Source: PALSA-612 sp963791225
GTDB lineage: Bacteria > Actinomycetota > Thermoleophilia > Gaiellales > Gaiellaceae
NCBI GenBank assembly: GCA_963791225.1
Contig: CAWBRV010000003.1
Span: 496,001-560,000, forward strand
Reading direction: 5' to 3'
Length of the DNA: 64,000 nucleotides
Under the pieces are notes generated by a model that worked only from the letters and a program-made list of their open reading frames with translations, ran no database searches and was not told the DNA's origin. Positions 15,685 to 24,741 of this stretch are shown one piece after another; positions within the stretch are counted from its first letter, which is position 1, and each line of letters begins with the position of its first letter. The position numbers and the translations under genes are program-made.

Positions 15685-18279
15685 ATGGCACGCAAGAGGA
15701 AAGAGGACGCGGGCGACGCGGGCGAGACGGCTGAGCAGGAAACCGTCGAGACCGCGGGCTCCGGAGAGCTGCTCCGGTTCCTCAACCAGCCCCTCTCGGC
15801 GGCTGACCTGGCGGGGGAGTTGGGACTCGAGGGCGACCCCGAGGCCGAGGCCGAACTCGAGACGATCCTCGCCCAGCGGGCGCACGCGGGCGGAATGTTC
15901 GAGTCGACCGCGCACCTCGCCGACGTGGTCGATGCGTCCCGGCGAGCGAGTCTGCAGGCTGCTCTCGGCAAGCGCCCTGCCGCAGCCGAAGTCGTCGAGG
16001 TCGAGCGGGCGCAGTTCAAACACCTGCTCCTGAAGAACCCGAACTACTTCGGCAACCTCGGCGTCAGCCCGTTCAAGCCCGCGAAGGCGCTGCAGGGGGA
16101 CACGTCATACGAACAGCTCGTCTGCGTCGGCCTCGATCCGCCCTTCGACCGGCTCGAGAGCGTCATTCAGATCAAGAGAACGTTTGGCTACGGCGGCAAT
16201 ATCTGTGCCCCGGGATCACGTGAATGGGTGCGCTTCTTCGTCGACCTGTACGACAACGGCGTCTGGCACGACGTCGGCCTGGCGAGCGTCGCCGTCCACG
16301 ACGTCCCGGGCGCGAAGCCCCTTTGCTACGCGGTCCGCCGCAGCTTCGCCTCGTACCGCAAGTTCTGCCTGTTCGAGAACATCGTCAAGGTCCGGGCAAT
16401 CCTTCAGTGGAACGTCCCGCCTCCTTCCAACCCGAACTACGTGCCGGTCTGGGGGAACGTCGTCGACGTTCAGGTCCAGATCCGGCCGGAGCAGTTCTTC
16501 CTGCTGGGCGACCTGGTCAAGCAACTCGAGGAGATCCCGTTCCCGATCCCCGATCCGATCGGGCCGGTGATCAAGGAACTCGACCCGACTGTCGTCCTGC
16601 CGGCGGTCGCGTCCCAGCCGCTGACGCTGCTCGAGAAGCAGGAGCTGTATGCGGACAAGGGCGTGCCGCTCCATCGCCTGGCGTTCCAGGAGGCCGCGCA
16701 GCTGCTCACGCTCGACGATCCGAATATGTTCGCGCCCGCGGGCAATTCGGCGCTGGTCGAGCTCGGGCTCGAGGCGTCCGAGCTCGACCAGCTCCTCGGC
16801 AAGTTCGTCCCGATCGGCCCGGTCGATGGCGACACCAGCTTCGAGGAGCTGCGTTGCGTCGGCCTGTACCCGGAATCCGATCTGCTCGAGGCCGTGCTCA
16901 CCGTCAAGAAGTCGAGCGGCTACAGCGGGTCGCTGTGTGGGAACGGCTCGACCGAGTACGTCGCGATGTGGATCGACTTCGGGGACGGCAACGGGTTCCA
17001 GTACATGGGGACGCCGACCGTCGCCGTGCACGACCTGCAGACGATTCCGAGCGAGGGCGTGCAGTACGCCGTGTTGCTGAAGACGGATCTGTCGAAGTTC
17101 CGCGTGCCCTGCGAGGCCGGTCCGCGCGTCGTCCGCCTGCGAGCCATCCTCTCCTGGGAGACGGCGCCTCCACCGGGGAATCCGAACTACGTGCCGGTGT
17201 GGGGCAACCGCAAGGAATGTCGAGTCCAGCTCCGGCCGGGGCTGCTCGTCGGGCACGTGCCCGTGATCGACACGGTCGGCGACATCGTCGTGGCGAACAT
17301 CAACCAGGTGACCGGGCTCGCGACCGGGCAGGGCGAAATCGGCCTGTTCACCGTGGTGGAAAGCCCCTTCGGCGGCGAGGTGACGATCACCGGCGAGATC
17401 GGCGATCCGCCCGACAGCTACCAGGGTGGTCTGCCCGACGAGTTCATCGGCGGCTTCAAGTACCGGATCGAGGTCTTCGGTCCCCCGCCGTTCAATAGCT
17501 GGCAGCCGCTCACGGATCCGTTGTTCGTCCACGTCGACACGTTCATCAACTTCGGTGTTCCGAAGGACTGTCCAGGCCTGCCGGGCGTTCACCAGTGTCA
17601 GGTGAAGCTGACGCCGGTGGACGACGGCGACGGGTTCGGTCCCGGGTGGTACGAGTACCTCGACGACCACAAGGGAGCCGAGACGCGAACCCTGATCGAC
17701 GGCATCCTCGCCAGGTGGCAGACGACCCCGGCGATGGAAGGCATATGGCAGATCAGGCTGGACGCCAAGACACCAGGCCCGAGCCCGATCTTCCTCCCGG
17801 GGATCGGGACGGTGACGGTCCAGATCGACAACACGCCGCCGTCCGGCCCGGCCGGCCCGACCGCGACCCAGGCTCAGATCGACGCCAACCCGCCGCTGAC
17901 CCTGACCGGCGCGATCTTCAACGGAAACCCGTTGCCGGCGATCGCGTGCGGCCAGTTCCCGGTCGGCACGATCCTGAGCGGCGAGTACCACGCGCACGAT
18001 CCAGGGCTCGTCTCGCCGGCCCAACACTTCAACTCGCTGTCGCTGGGGGTGATCCCGGTCGGACCGGCCCACGGTGTAGCCCCGACCGCCTCCACACCGC
18101 TCTCGTACCCAGCCGCGTCGACGAACGGCGTCGACGGCACGTGGACGCTGAACACGGCGAAGATGGACCCGTGCGGGTACGTAATCAGGCTGACGGCGTC
18201 CGACCGGACGAACTACGACAGCCGCGGAAACAACCTCTACATGACCTACGACGTCGGCTTCTGCCTCGTCGAGGCGTAG
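15685..18279 (+). CDS. large protein with duplicated domain, unknown function
   Basis: 864 residues with no signal peptide or membrane helix. A charged N-terminus (MARKRKEDAG) leads to a helical part. Two copies of a domain of about 150 residues then follow, roughly residues 145-275 and 385-515. Both begin DTS(Y/F)E(Q/E)L(V/R)CVGL, contain GYGGNIC / GYSGSLC and WVRFFVDL / YVAMWIDF, and end NPNYVPVWGN...VQ(I/L)RP. The last 330 residues are beta-rich (VTITGEIGDPPDSYQGG). ATG 15685 has gaggag upstream; it is preceded by SARP operator 2 and followed by a strong hairpin. I recall hypothetical proteins with this repeat in several bacteria but no function. Confidence 0.75.
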   Translation: MARKRKEDAGDAGETAEQETVETAGSGELLRFLNQPLSAADLAGELGLEGDPEAEAELETILAQRAHAGGMFESTAHLADVVDASRRASLQAALGKRPAAAEVVEVERAQFKHLLLKNPNYFGNLGVSPFKPAKALQGDTSYEQLVCVGLDPPFDRLESVIQIKRTFGYGGNICAPGSREWVRFFVDLYDNGVWHDVGLASVAVHDVPGAKPLCYAVRRSFASYRKFCLFENIVKVRAILQWNVPPPSNPNYVPVWGNVVDVQVQIRPEQFFLLGDLVKQLEEIPFPIPDPIGPVIKELDPTVVLPAVASQPLTLLEKQELYADKGVPLHRLAFQEAAQLLTLDDPNMFAPAGNSALVELGLEASELDQLLGKFVPIGPVDGDTSFEELRCVGLYPESDLLEAVLTVKKSSGYSGSLCGNGSTEYVAMWIDFGDGNGFQYMGTPTVAVHDLQTIPSEGVQYAVLLKTDLSKFRVPCEAGPRVVRLRAILSWETAPPPGNPNYVPVWGNRKECRVQLRPGLLVGHVPVIDTVGDIVVANINQVTGLATGQGEIGLFTVVESPFGGEVTITGEIGDPPDSYQGGLPDEFIGGFKYRIEVFGPPPFNSWQPLTDPLFVHVDTFINFGVPKDCPGLPGVHQCQVKLTPVDDGDGFGPGWYEYLDDHKGAETRTLIDGILARWQTTPAMEGIWQIRLDAKTPGPSPIFLPGIGTVTVQIDNTPPSGPAGPTATQAQIDANPPLTLTGAIFNGNPLPAIACGQFPVGTILSGEYHAHDPGLVSPAQHFNSLSLGVIPVGPAHGVAPTASTPLSYPAASTNGVDGTWTLNTAKMDPCGYVIRLTASDRTNYDSRGNNLYMTYDVGFCLVEA

Positions 18280-18301
18280 AGACGCAACCACCGGGATGCA
18301 C

Positions 18302-18336
18302 GCCGGTGCGGGGACGTCCGGGTCCCTCGCACCGGC
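18302..18336 (+). terminator. stem-loop after the duplicated-domain gene
   Basis: gccggtgcg (18302-18310) pairs with cgcaccggc (18328-18336), and inner bases gggac/gtccc extend the stem. It lies 23 bases after the stop; there is no T-run. Confidence 0.6.
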
Positions 18337-18354
18337 GCCGGCGGCTGCAGCCTG

Positions 18355-18387
18355 TTGACGTCCGCATGACGCCGGCTTGACGGTCGC
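18355..18387 (+). promoter_or_regulatory. SARP operator 3: three 11-bp direct repeats
   Basis: TTGACGTCCGC, ATGACGCCGGC and TTGACGGTCGC repeat with exact 11-bp period. TAGACC, a possible -10, begins 8 bases after the last heptamer, the spacing described for SARP promoters. The next gene starts at 18425. Confidence 0.75.
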
Positions 18388-18424
18388 CTGCTAGACCGCG
18401 TGCAGCGCCACCGAAGGAGGCCCA

Positions 18425-18979
18425 ATGGCAACGACGGAACCGACGCCGCTTCAGCCGGCGACCCAGTTTCCGTGGCAGCTCTTCTTCCGCTACGTCTATG
18501 CCGCCAAGTTTCTCTGCGGCGAGCTCAAGAGCGGGCCCGCCTCCAAGGGCGAAGGCCCCGTCCAGCCCGGCAGCTACGCCACAGCGATCAACGTCCACAA
18601 CCCGCATGGTTTCCGGGTCGGAATCCGCAAGAAGGCGATCCTGCTCTACGACGGGAGCCATCCGGAGCACGCGGTCGAGCGACCTACGCCTCCGGTGCAC
18701 CGCGAGTGCGCAGTGATCAAGGAACTGGGGCCGGACTGGGGTCTCGAGATCGATTGCCGCGACATCCGAGAGGTACTGCTCACGAACGCGTCCGGCCAGT
18801 CTGGCCCGCCGGCCCCGACGTTCATCAAAGGCTGGGTCGTGATCGAGACGTTGTCCGATGTCTCGCTCGACGTGGTCGCGGTCTACACCGTCGCACCACT
18901 CGGGACGAAAGGTCAGCAACCGGTCTCGATCGCGACCGATCGCGTCCCGGGCAGCCGCGTCTTCCTACCCGGCTTCTAA
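18425..18979 (+). CDS. conserved protein of unknown function, SARP-linked
   Basis: 184 residues with no signal peptide. The N-terminal part reads FPWQLFFRYVYAAKFLCGEL, followed by VQPGSYATAINVHNPHGF and strands that look like a beta-sandwich (VGIRKKAILLYDG; FIKGWVVIETLSDVSLDVVAVYTVAP). The start at ATG 18425 has cgaaggagg just upstream. It lies behind its own SARP operator and 50 bases before the haloperoxidase, so the two may form an operon. The beta-rich fold, like that of the 864-residue protein, suggests a structural or binding role. Confidence 0.7.
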   Translation: MATTEPTPLQPATQFPWQLFFRYVYAAKFLCGELKSGPASKGEGPVQPGSYATAINVHNPHGFRVGIRKKAILLYDGSHPEHAVERPTPPVHRECAVIKELGPDWGLEIDCRDIREVLLTNASGQSGPPAPTFIKGWVVIETLSDVSLDVVAVYTVAPLGTKGQQPVSIATDRVPGSRVFLPGF

Positions 18980-19029
18980 CCGTCGACCACCAAACATGGC
19001 AGGAATCCACCCCTAGAAGGAGGGGACTC

Positions 19030-20307
19030 GTGAAACGTTGGCTCATGACCCTGGTCAGCTTGCTGGCGATCTCGGTCGTAGCGAGTTTGGATGCGACCCG
19101 GAGCCCGGCTGCTCCGTTCGGCAAGAGCTCCGCCGGGTTGGCGGCGTCCGCGTCCGAGTCGGTGGTCATCGATTGGAACCAGACGATGCTGCGGGCGTTC
19201 GCGACCGCGGGCGTGCCGGCTCCTCCAGGCACCCGTCTCGGGGCGATCGTCCAAGCGTCTGTGTTCGACGCGGTGAACGGCATCGAACGGCGTTACACGC
19301 CGATCCACGTCCAACCGACAGCCCCGAGGGGGGCTTCGCGGGCGGCCGCGGCGGCGAGCGCAGCCCACGAAGCGCTCGTGACGCTGTTCCCTGCGCAGCA
19401 GGCGACGCTCGACGCGCAACTGGCAGAGTCGCTCGCGGGGATCTCAGGCGACGAAGGAAACAGCCAGTCGATCGAGCGGGGCCTGGAGTGGGGGAAGACG
19501 GTGGCAGATGCGATCCTCGCCTGGCGTGCGACCGACGGTTTCTCGACGGTTCTGCCGATGTACGTACCGGGAAGCCTCCCGGGCGATTGGCAGCCGACAC
19601 CACCAGGATTCAGCACGCAGCCACTGTTTCGGTCGTTGGCGATCACGACACCCTGGGCGCTTACCTCGCCTTCGCAGTTTCGGCCGGCCGGGCCGCCGTC
19701 ATTGACGAGCGCCCGATATGCCACCGACTTCAACGAAGAGCAGGCCTACGGAAGCCTGACCGGCTCGCTCCGAACCCCGTGGCAGACGCAGACCGCTCAG
19801 TTCTGGAACTCCGACACCGTGACCGCGTTCTGGGACCGCGTCGCCAATCAACTCTCCGAAGCAGGACATCTCACGCTGTCGGAGGAATCTCGTTTGCTCG
19901 CGCGACTGAACATGGCGCTCTCCGACGCGGCCATCTCGGTGTGGGACGCAAAGAACGCGTTCAACAGATGGCGTCCGGTCACAGCAATCGGAGGAGGCTG
20001 GACGCCGCTACTCGTGACGCCCGTGTTCCAGGAGTACCCGTCGGGACACTCCGGAGTCAGTAGCGCGGCCGCGACAGTGCTCGCCTCCGAGTTCGGGGAC
20101 AACACGTCCTTCACCATCATTTCTGCGGGCATGCCCGGCGTGGAGCGCAGCTTCACGAGCTTCCCGGACGCGGTCGCCCAGGTCGCCGACGCACGCGTGT
20201 GGGGAGGCATCCACTTCCGCTTCTCCTGCGACGTCGCCAGCCAGATGGGCGCCGAGGTTGGCGACTACGTCATCCAAACGATGCTGCTCCGCATCCACGG
20301 CCACTGA
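19030..20307 (+). CDS. vanadium-dependent haloperoxidase / PAP2-fold secreted enzyme
   Basis: A 425-residue exported protein: KRWLMTLVSLLAISVVASL is a signal peptide or anchor. The vanadate/phosphate-binding triad of the family is present: K-x6-RP (KNAFNRWRP, about 305-313), PSGH near 337-340 and R-x5-H (ARVWGGIHFRF, His near 396). Such proteins oxidise halides with peroxide or act as acid phosphatases; subtype cannot be decided here. The start is GTG 19030 with aaggagggg upstream; the open frame extends further but only through the preceding gene region. It is probably in the SARP-controlled set. A perfect 14-bp hairpin terminates it. Confidence 0.88.
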   Translation: MKRWLMTLVSLLAISVVASLDATRSPAAPFGKSSAGLAASASESVVIDWNQTMLRAFATAGVPAPPGTRLGAIVQASVFDAVNGIERRYTPIHVQPTAPRGASRAAAAASAAHEALVTLFPAQQATLDAQLAESLAGISGDEGNSQSIERGLEWGKTVADAILAWRATDGFSTVLPMYVPGSLPGDWQPTPPGFSTQPLFRSLAITTPWALTSPSQFRPAGPPSLTSARYATDFNEEQAYGSLTGSLRTPWQTQTAQFWNSDTVTAFWDRVANQLSEAGHLTLSEESRLLARLNMALSDAAISVWDAKNAFNRWRPVTAIGGGWTPLLVTPVFQEYPSGHSGVSSAAATVLASEFGDNTSFTIISAGMPGVERSFTSFPDAVAQVADARVWGGIHFRFSCDVASQMGAEVGDYVIQTMLLRIHGH

Positions 20308-20318
20308 CGAAGCTCCAA

Positions 20319-20350
20319 GCAGAGGGAGCCGGGCCACCGGCTCCCTCTGC
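20319..20350. terminator. perfect bidirectional terminator hairpin
   Basis: gcagagggagccgg (20319-20332) and its exact complement (20337-20350) enclose the loop gcca. It sits between the convergent haloperoxidase gene and the small secreted protein gene, and a T-rich stretch (cttcttcagtttt) follows on the plus side. Confidence 0.85.
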
Positions 20351-20367
20351 AGCCGAAGCCGATTCAG

Positions 20368-20766
20368 TTACTTCTTCAGTTTTGGTAGCCATTCGATGAT
20401 CGCGCTGCCGGTGGTGCATTGCCCGAGCTTCGCCAGGCCGGTGTAGTCCCCGATTGCTGCGCAGTGCCAGCCTTTCGGCGCGACCTTGAGCTGGAATGTC
20501 GCCCGGTTCTTGCTCAGGCGAGGCATCCACGTCGCCGCGGTTTCACAGAGTGAACGAGATCCGTTGACCGCGATGATCGAGTACTTCGTGCCCTGCTGGC
20601 CTTTGTACTTCCAGTGGGCTCCGGACGCGACCGCACCACAGACGGCGCTCGCCGCGGCTGACTTGGCCGGAGCGGCAGAGGCCGTCCCGGAAAGGGCTGA
20701 GGCGGCGACGGCGAGACAGCAGAAGGCACCGAGCGCGGAGAGCCTTGTGTGTTTGATGTGCGTCAT
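20368..20766 (-). CDS. small secreted protein, unknown function
   Basis: 132 residues: a signal peptide (LSALGAFCCLAVAASALSGTASAAPA) with an AxA cleavage site, then a mature part of about 100 residues with four Cys (AVCGAV, SLCETA, WHCAAI, GQCTTG) that could form two disulfides. The start at ATG 20766 has aaaggag upstream. The function is not recognised. It lies 24 bases after the collagen-like gene on the same strand, so it may be co-expressed. Confidence 0.7.
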   Translation of the reverse strand: MTHIKHTRLSALGAFCCLAVAASALSGTASAAPAKSAAASAVCGAVASGAHWKYKGQQGTKYSIIAVNGSRSLCETAATWMPRLSKNRATFQLKVAPKGWHCAAIGDYTGLAKLGQCTTGSAIIEWLPKLKK

Positions 20767-20790
20767 CTTGAGTTGCTCCTTTCGATCGAG

Positions 20791-21489
20791 TCAGGAACTG
20801 ACCGTGGCGCAGATCGCCCACACCCGGACCGTGGCGAGAAGATCCCCCACGTTCGTGAAGAAGTCGTCGCCATCGTCGAGCGCTTCGTCCTGCGCTTGGC
20901 TGAAGGTTGCAGACACCGTTGCTTCCCAGTCCACGCCCCCCAAGATGGGGCCGCCGCCCGTCAACTCCGGAGCTAGACGACCGTTGGAGTCCGTCAGTTC
21001 GGCGCCGCCGCCGAGGACGTGCTTGCCGGCCGGGCAGGCTGCCCTGACGGAGCCGCTGAAGTCGGGCACGCGGAAGGTCTCATCCTGGGTGACGATCTCG
21101 TAGCCGCTGACGCCGTTCGTGCCGTTCGTGCCGTTCGTTCCGGCTGTGCCCGCCTGGCCGGCGAATCCGACGTCGCCTCTGTCGCCCTTGTCTCCCTTGT
21201 CTCCCTTCGACCCCTGGAGGCCCTGCAATCCCTGCGGGCCGGTGGGGCCCTTGACGTTCCAGGTGATCGAGCTCTCCCAGGACGCGCAGTTGCCGCCGTC
21301 CTTGCTCGTATCGATGACGCGCACGGCGCCGATGGGGTTTCCGTGCGCGAGGCTCGTGTTGTAACAGCTGTGGACGACCCCCACTGCGTCGGGGATGCTC
21401 GCCTGGACGGCGGCGGCAATGCCGAACAGTCCGGCGCCGGCGATCAGGGTGACGAGAGCCGCGCGGCGGGATGGCTTGAGCTTGATCAT
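20791..21489 (-). CDS. secreted collagen-like repeat protein
   Basis: 232 residues. A membrane or signal segment (ALVTLIAGAGLFGIAAAVQA) is followed by a region with two Cys, a Gly-X-Y run of about 40 residues (GPTGPQGLQGLQGSKGDKG and on), Asn/Thr-Gly repeats, and a beta domain (RAACPAGKHVLGGGAEL) as in many actinobacterial collagen-like exoproteins. ATG 21489 is preceded by gaaggag; an earlier in-frame ATG lacks a site. The triple-helix region suggests a trimeric surface filament. Confidence 0.8.
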   Translation of the reverse strand: MIKLKPSRRAALVTLIAGAGLFGIAAAVQASIPDAVGVVHSCYNTSLAHGNPIGAVRVIDTSKDGGNCASWESSITWNVKGPTGPQGLQGLQGSKGDKGDKGDRGDVGFAGQAGTAGTNGTNGTNGVSGYEIVTQDETFRVPDFSGSVRAACPAGKHVLGGGAELTDSNGRLAPELTGGGPILGGVDWEATVSATFSQAQDEALDDGDDFFTNVGDLLATVRVWAICATVSS

Positions 21490-21521
21490 GTTTTCTCCTT
21501 CAGTTGGAGCGGAGTGGGTGT

Positions 21522-21839
21522 TCACTGCGGCTCTCGTCGGATGACCGGGTCGATTCGCACGACCTCGAGAATCCGCTCGAACGGGATCGCAGCCCGCTGG
21601 TTGATCTCGGTGGCGGTCTCGATCGACGACGCCTCGAAGAGACAGAACGCGGTCTCGTCCGCAGGCACGAGGATCGAGCCGACGTAACGGGCGTAGCCGT
21701 CTTGTGAGCTGAGCGCCTGCGCCGCTCGGCGTCCGCGACTACCTGCGTCCTGCAGCAACAGTCTGGTGACACCGGGCCAGAAGCACTCGGCCATGAAGCT
21801 CGTCCACGCCGGGATCCCATCGGTTCGATCGACTCGCAT
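21522..21839 (-). CDS. DUF4242-like small protein
   Basis: 105 residues with the pattern of DUF4242 / SCO4226-type ferredoxin-like barrels: FMAECFWPGVTRLLLQDAG, then a central strand VGSILVPADETAFCLFEASS and a helix TATEINQRAAIPFERILEVVRI. The start is taken at ATG 21839, although no clear Shine-Dalgarno is seen. Some members bind nickel; the usual His residues are not evident here, so a metal role is not supported. Confidence 0.6.
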   Translation of the reverse strand: MRVDRTDGIPAWTSFMAECFWPGVTRLLLQDAGSRGRRAAQALSSQDGYARYVGSILVPADETAFCLFEASSIETATEINQRAAIPFERILEVVRIDPVIRREPQ

Positions 21840-21954
21840 GTCACCGACGGTAGGAGCAGCGCTCCCCCGGCGCACCGGGCGTTTCCCTCGATAACCCCGA
21901 CCCGCTCGCGCCGCCGAGACGGGGTGCGCGGTCAGGCCGATGCCGGAGCTCTCG

Positions 21955-24741
21955 CTATCCGGGCGAACGATCCGCTGCTCGTGCGCCGATCTGTGCGCCG
22001 AGCTCGGCGCGTGAGTGGATCTTGAGCTTTCGGTAGGCGCGCGCGAGGGTCGACTCGACGGTCTTCGGGCTGATGAACAGCATTGCCGCTACCTCGCGGT
22101 TCGTGAGCCCGCTTGCGGCCAGTTCGGCTACCCGTTGCTCGGCGGGGGTCAGCGCATCGCGGTCCGTCGGGCGCCCGCCGACGGGACGCAGCTCGCGTCG
22201 CGTCCGTTCAGCCCACAGCGACGCGCCGAGCTCTTCGAAGATCGCGAGCGCCCGTTCGAGCGACTCCTGGGCGCGGCGCCGCTCGTTCTTGCGCCGCTGC
22301 GCGAGGCCGAGCGCGAGCAGCGTCCGAGCGCGCTCGAACGGCATCGGCAGTCGCTCGTGCTCACCAAGGGCATCCTCGAAGGAGTGTTCGGCAGCGTCGA
22401 GGTCGCCCTGGGCCGCGTGCAGCAGGCCCCGGCAGCGCGCCGACGTTGCCTGCGACCAGGGCAGACGGCTCGCTCGCGCTCGCTCCTCGAACTCATCGAC
22501 CAACGTCTCGGCCCGATCGAGGCTGCCGACGCCGACCAAGGCTTCGACCAGGTCGGCGTGGACTCGAAAGACGCCCGGCTCCAGGACACCGATGCTCTCG
22601 ATCAGCTCGAGCGCTCGCGACAGATGCAGCTCTGCGTCCACGACGTTTCCGAGCGAAAGCTCGAGGAAGCCGACCACCCGGAGATAGAGAGGAGCGGCCA
22701 CCGGGTTCTGCTCCACAGTCTCCAATCGCTCAGTCACCGTCGCACGAGCACGATCGACGTTGCCGAGATGCGCATCCACCAGGGCGCGATACGCCGGCGG
22801 GCCACCGAAGGTCTGCTCCAACTGCTCGGCGAGGTCGAAGCTCTCCTCCGCATACCGCAGCGCCAGCGGCCAGTTGCCACTCCAGCATTCGAGCTGCGCG
22901 AGGTGCATGAGCGCATTCGGAATCGCGCTCTCGTCACCCTCCTGCGCCGCAGCGGACAACCCTTCCTCGAGACGCGAGCGCGACCCGGCGAAATCGTCGA
23001 CGTACTTCAGCCACTGACCGAGCTGTATGGCAACTCGCGACCGATCCTTGCTCTGTGCAGAGCACGACTCGAGCTCGAATGCCCGCTCGACCACATCGAG
23101 CGGCAAGCCCCGCCCGCGAAGGAGACTGGCCCGCGCCGAGACCATGAGCGCATCCGCGAGCGCGTCGACGTCGACGGCATCACCCTCCGCGCCGAGCAGT
23201 TCCAGGGCCAGGCGCGCGTGCCGCTCGCAGCGGAGCACATCGAAATCGCAATAGACGGCCAACTCCGCGTGGCAGATCCCCTCCAAGCCCGGATCGCCGG
23301 ATGCCGCCAAGAGCGCCTGCTCGCAGCGTTCGACTGCCCCTCGAGCGCTCTCGCCCCAGTAATCGAGAGCGGCAAGATCGAGCAACGCCCTGGCGCGAAG
23401 CCGGCCGGTACCCGTGCTGACGGCTAGTAACACATCCCGAGCGCGTTCCGCGTCCCCCGCGTAGATGAGGCACGTGCTGAGTTCGAGCCGGCGCCGGTCA
23501 CCCTCTTCGGCCTCGTCCGCGGGGGTCAGGAGAACAGCCAGCTCGGCGAGCGCCGCGGCATCGCCCGGTGCACCTCGCCGCCGAACCTCACCGGCGGCGG
23601 CAGCCACCGTGCGCGCCACCTCACTGTCAGGCTCATCCGTGCAGAGCGCCAGGTGCCGCGCGCGCTCCTCCATATCCGTTGCCAGTGAAGCCAGCCGCCG
23701 GTGTGCGCGGGCTCGCTCCTCGGCCGACACCATCGAGGAGATGGCCGACCCATACAACGGATGCGTGAAGCGGACACGCTCGCCCTCGATGGCGATCACG
23801 CCGGCCACCTCCGCACTCGCAAGCCGCTCGAGGATCTGCTTTCGCGAAACTCGGGCCGCGCTGCGTAGCGCCTCGATCGTGGGATCGGGCATGGCAGCCG
23901 CGAGAACCAGCGCCTGCCGGGTCGCCGCCGGCAGCTTGCGCAGCCTGCCCGAGGCCAACTCTCGCAGGTCGTCCGGGACGGGCAGCGGCTCCGCCGCCGC
24001 CGGGACGCCCCCGCTCAGCAACGCTTCCGCCAGTTCGAGCGCGAAAAACGGGTTTCCGCCCGTGGCACGGTGGATCCGGACGAGCGTCGCGCGGCTGAAG
24101 GACAGTCCGAGTCTCGCCTTCATCACCTGATAGAGCGCGCCGACGCTCAGCGGCCCGACCGTGATCCGTTCCAGACGCTCGGGGGCAAGCGACCGGTCAA
24201 GGCCCAGCGGCGCCGAACTCCCGGTCGGAGTGCGAACCGCGAGTAGGAAGCCGACCGGACGGCTCTCGAGCCTCCGAGCGGCGAACTCGAGCACCCCGGC
24301 CGAAGGACGATCGAGCCACTGGACATCGTCGACCGCGACAACGAGCGGGCCCAGGCGCGAGAGCTCGCCGAGAAGCGAAACCGCCGCCGTCCCGACCGCG
24401 CGCTGATCGGCTACTGCCCCGCCAGGATCGGTTCTCAGCAGCGCGACGTCGAGCGCACGGCGTTGCGGGGCAGGAAGCGTCGCGAACAAATCCTGACCGA
24501 CCTCCACCAGGAGATCGCCGAGCGAAGCGTAGGAGAGCCGCGCTTCCGCCTCGGCCGGCGCACAGGTCAGCACGCGACACGAGCTCGCCCGAGCACGAGC
24601 AACGCCTTCCCGCCAGAGCGCCGACTTTCCAATCCCAGCCTCACCCAGGAACACGCACCCGGCCGGACCTTCTCGGAATGAATCGAGGAAGCGATCGAGA
24701 CGCCCCAGCTCTGCGTCCCGACCGACGATCGAGTCGGCCAT
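21955..24741 (-). CDS. LAL-type LuxR regulator with AAA ATPase domain
   Basis: 928 residues, the usual size for large ATP-binding LuxR regulators. The N-terminal STAND-type ATPase has Walker A GEAGIGKS near 33-40 and Walker B VVAVDDVQWLD near 135-145. A long TPR-like helical middle follows. The C-terminal LuxR HTH covers about 860-915 (LTPAEQRVAELAASGLTNRE, then FISPKTVESTLARAYRKL). Its start overlaps the glnS stop by one base (TGATG), so it can be co-transcribed with glnS. The target is unknown. Confidence 0.9.
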   Translation of the reverse strand: MADSIVGRDAELGRLDRFLDSFREGPAGCVFLGEAGIGKSALWREGVARARASSCRVLTCAPAEAEARLSYASLGDLLVEVGQDLFATLPAPQRRALDVALLRTDPGGAVADQRAVGTAAVSLLGELSRLGPLVVAVDDVQWLDRPSAGVLEFAARRLESRPVGFLLAVRTPTGSSAPLGLDRSLAPERLERITVGPLSVGALYQVMKARLGLSFSRATLVRIHRATGGNPFFALELAEALLSGGVPAAAEPLPVPDDLRELASGRLRKLPAATRQALVLAAAMPDPTIEALRSAARVSRKQILERLASAEVAGVIAIEGERVRFTHPLYGSAISSMVSAEERARAHRRLASLATDMEERARHLALCTDEPDSEVARTVAAAAGEVRRRGAPGDAAALAELAVLLTPADEAEEGDRRRLELSTCLIYAGDAERARDVLLAVSTGTGRLRARALLDLAALDYWGESARGAVERCEQALLAASGDPGLEGICHAELAVYCDFDVLRCERHARLALELLGAEGDAVDVDALADALMVSARASLLRGRGLPLDVVERAFELESCSAQSKDRSRVAIQLGQWLKYVDDFAGSRSRLEEGLSAAAQEGDESAIPNALMHLAQLECWSGNWPLALRYAEESFDLAEQLEQTFGGPPAYRALVDAHLGNVDRARATVTERLETVEQNPVAAPLYLRVVGFLELSLGNVVDAELHLSRALELIESIGVLEPGVFRVHADLVEALVGVGSLDRAETLVDEFEERARASRLPWSQATSARCRGLLHAAQGDLDAAEHSFEDALGEHERLPMPFERARTLLALGLAQRRKNERRRAQESLERALAIFEELGASLWAERTRRELRPVGGRPTDRDALTPAEQRVAELAASGLTNREVAAMLFISPKTVESTLARAYRKLKIHSRAELGAQIGARAADRSPG

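Noticed and set aside
16216..18291. 691-codon minus-strand frame
   Set aside because: Antisense to the 864-residue protein, which has a ribosome-binding site, internal repeat and operator; the minus frame has none.
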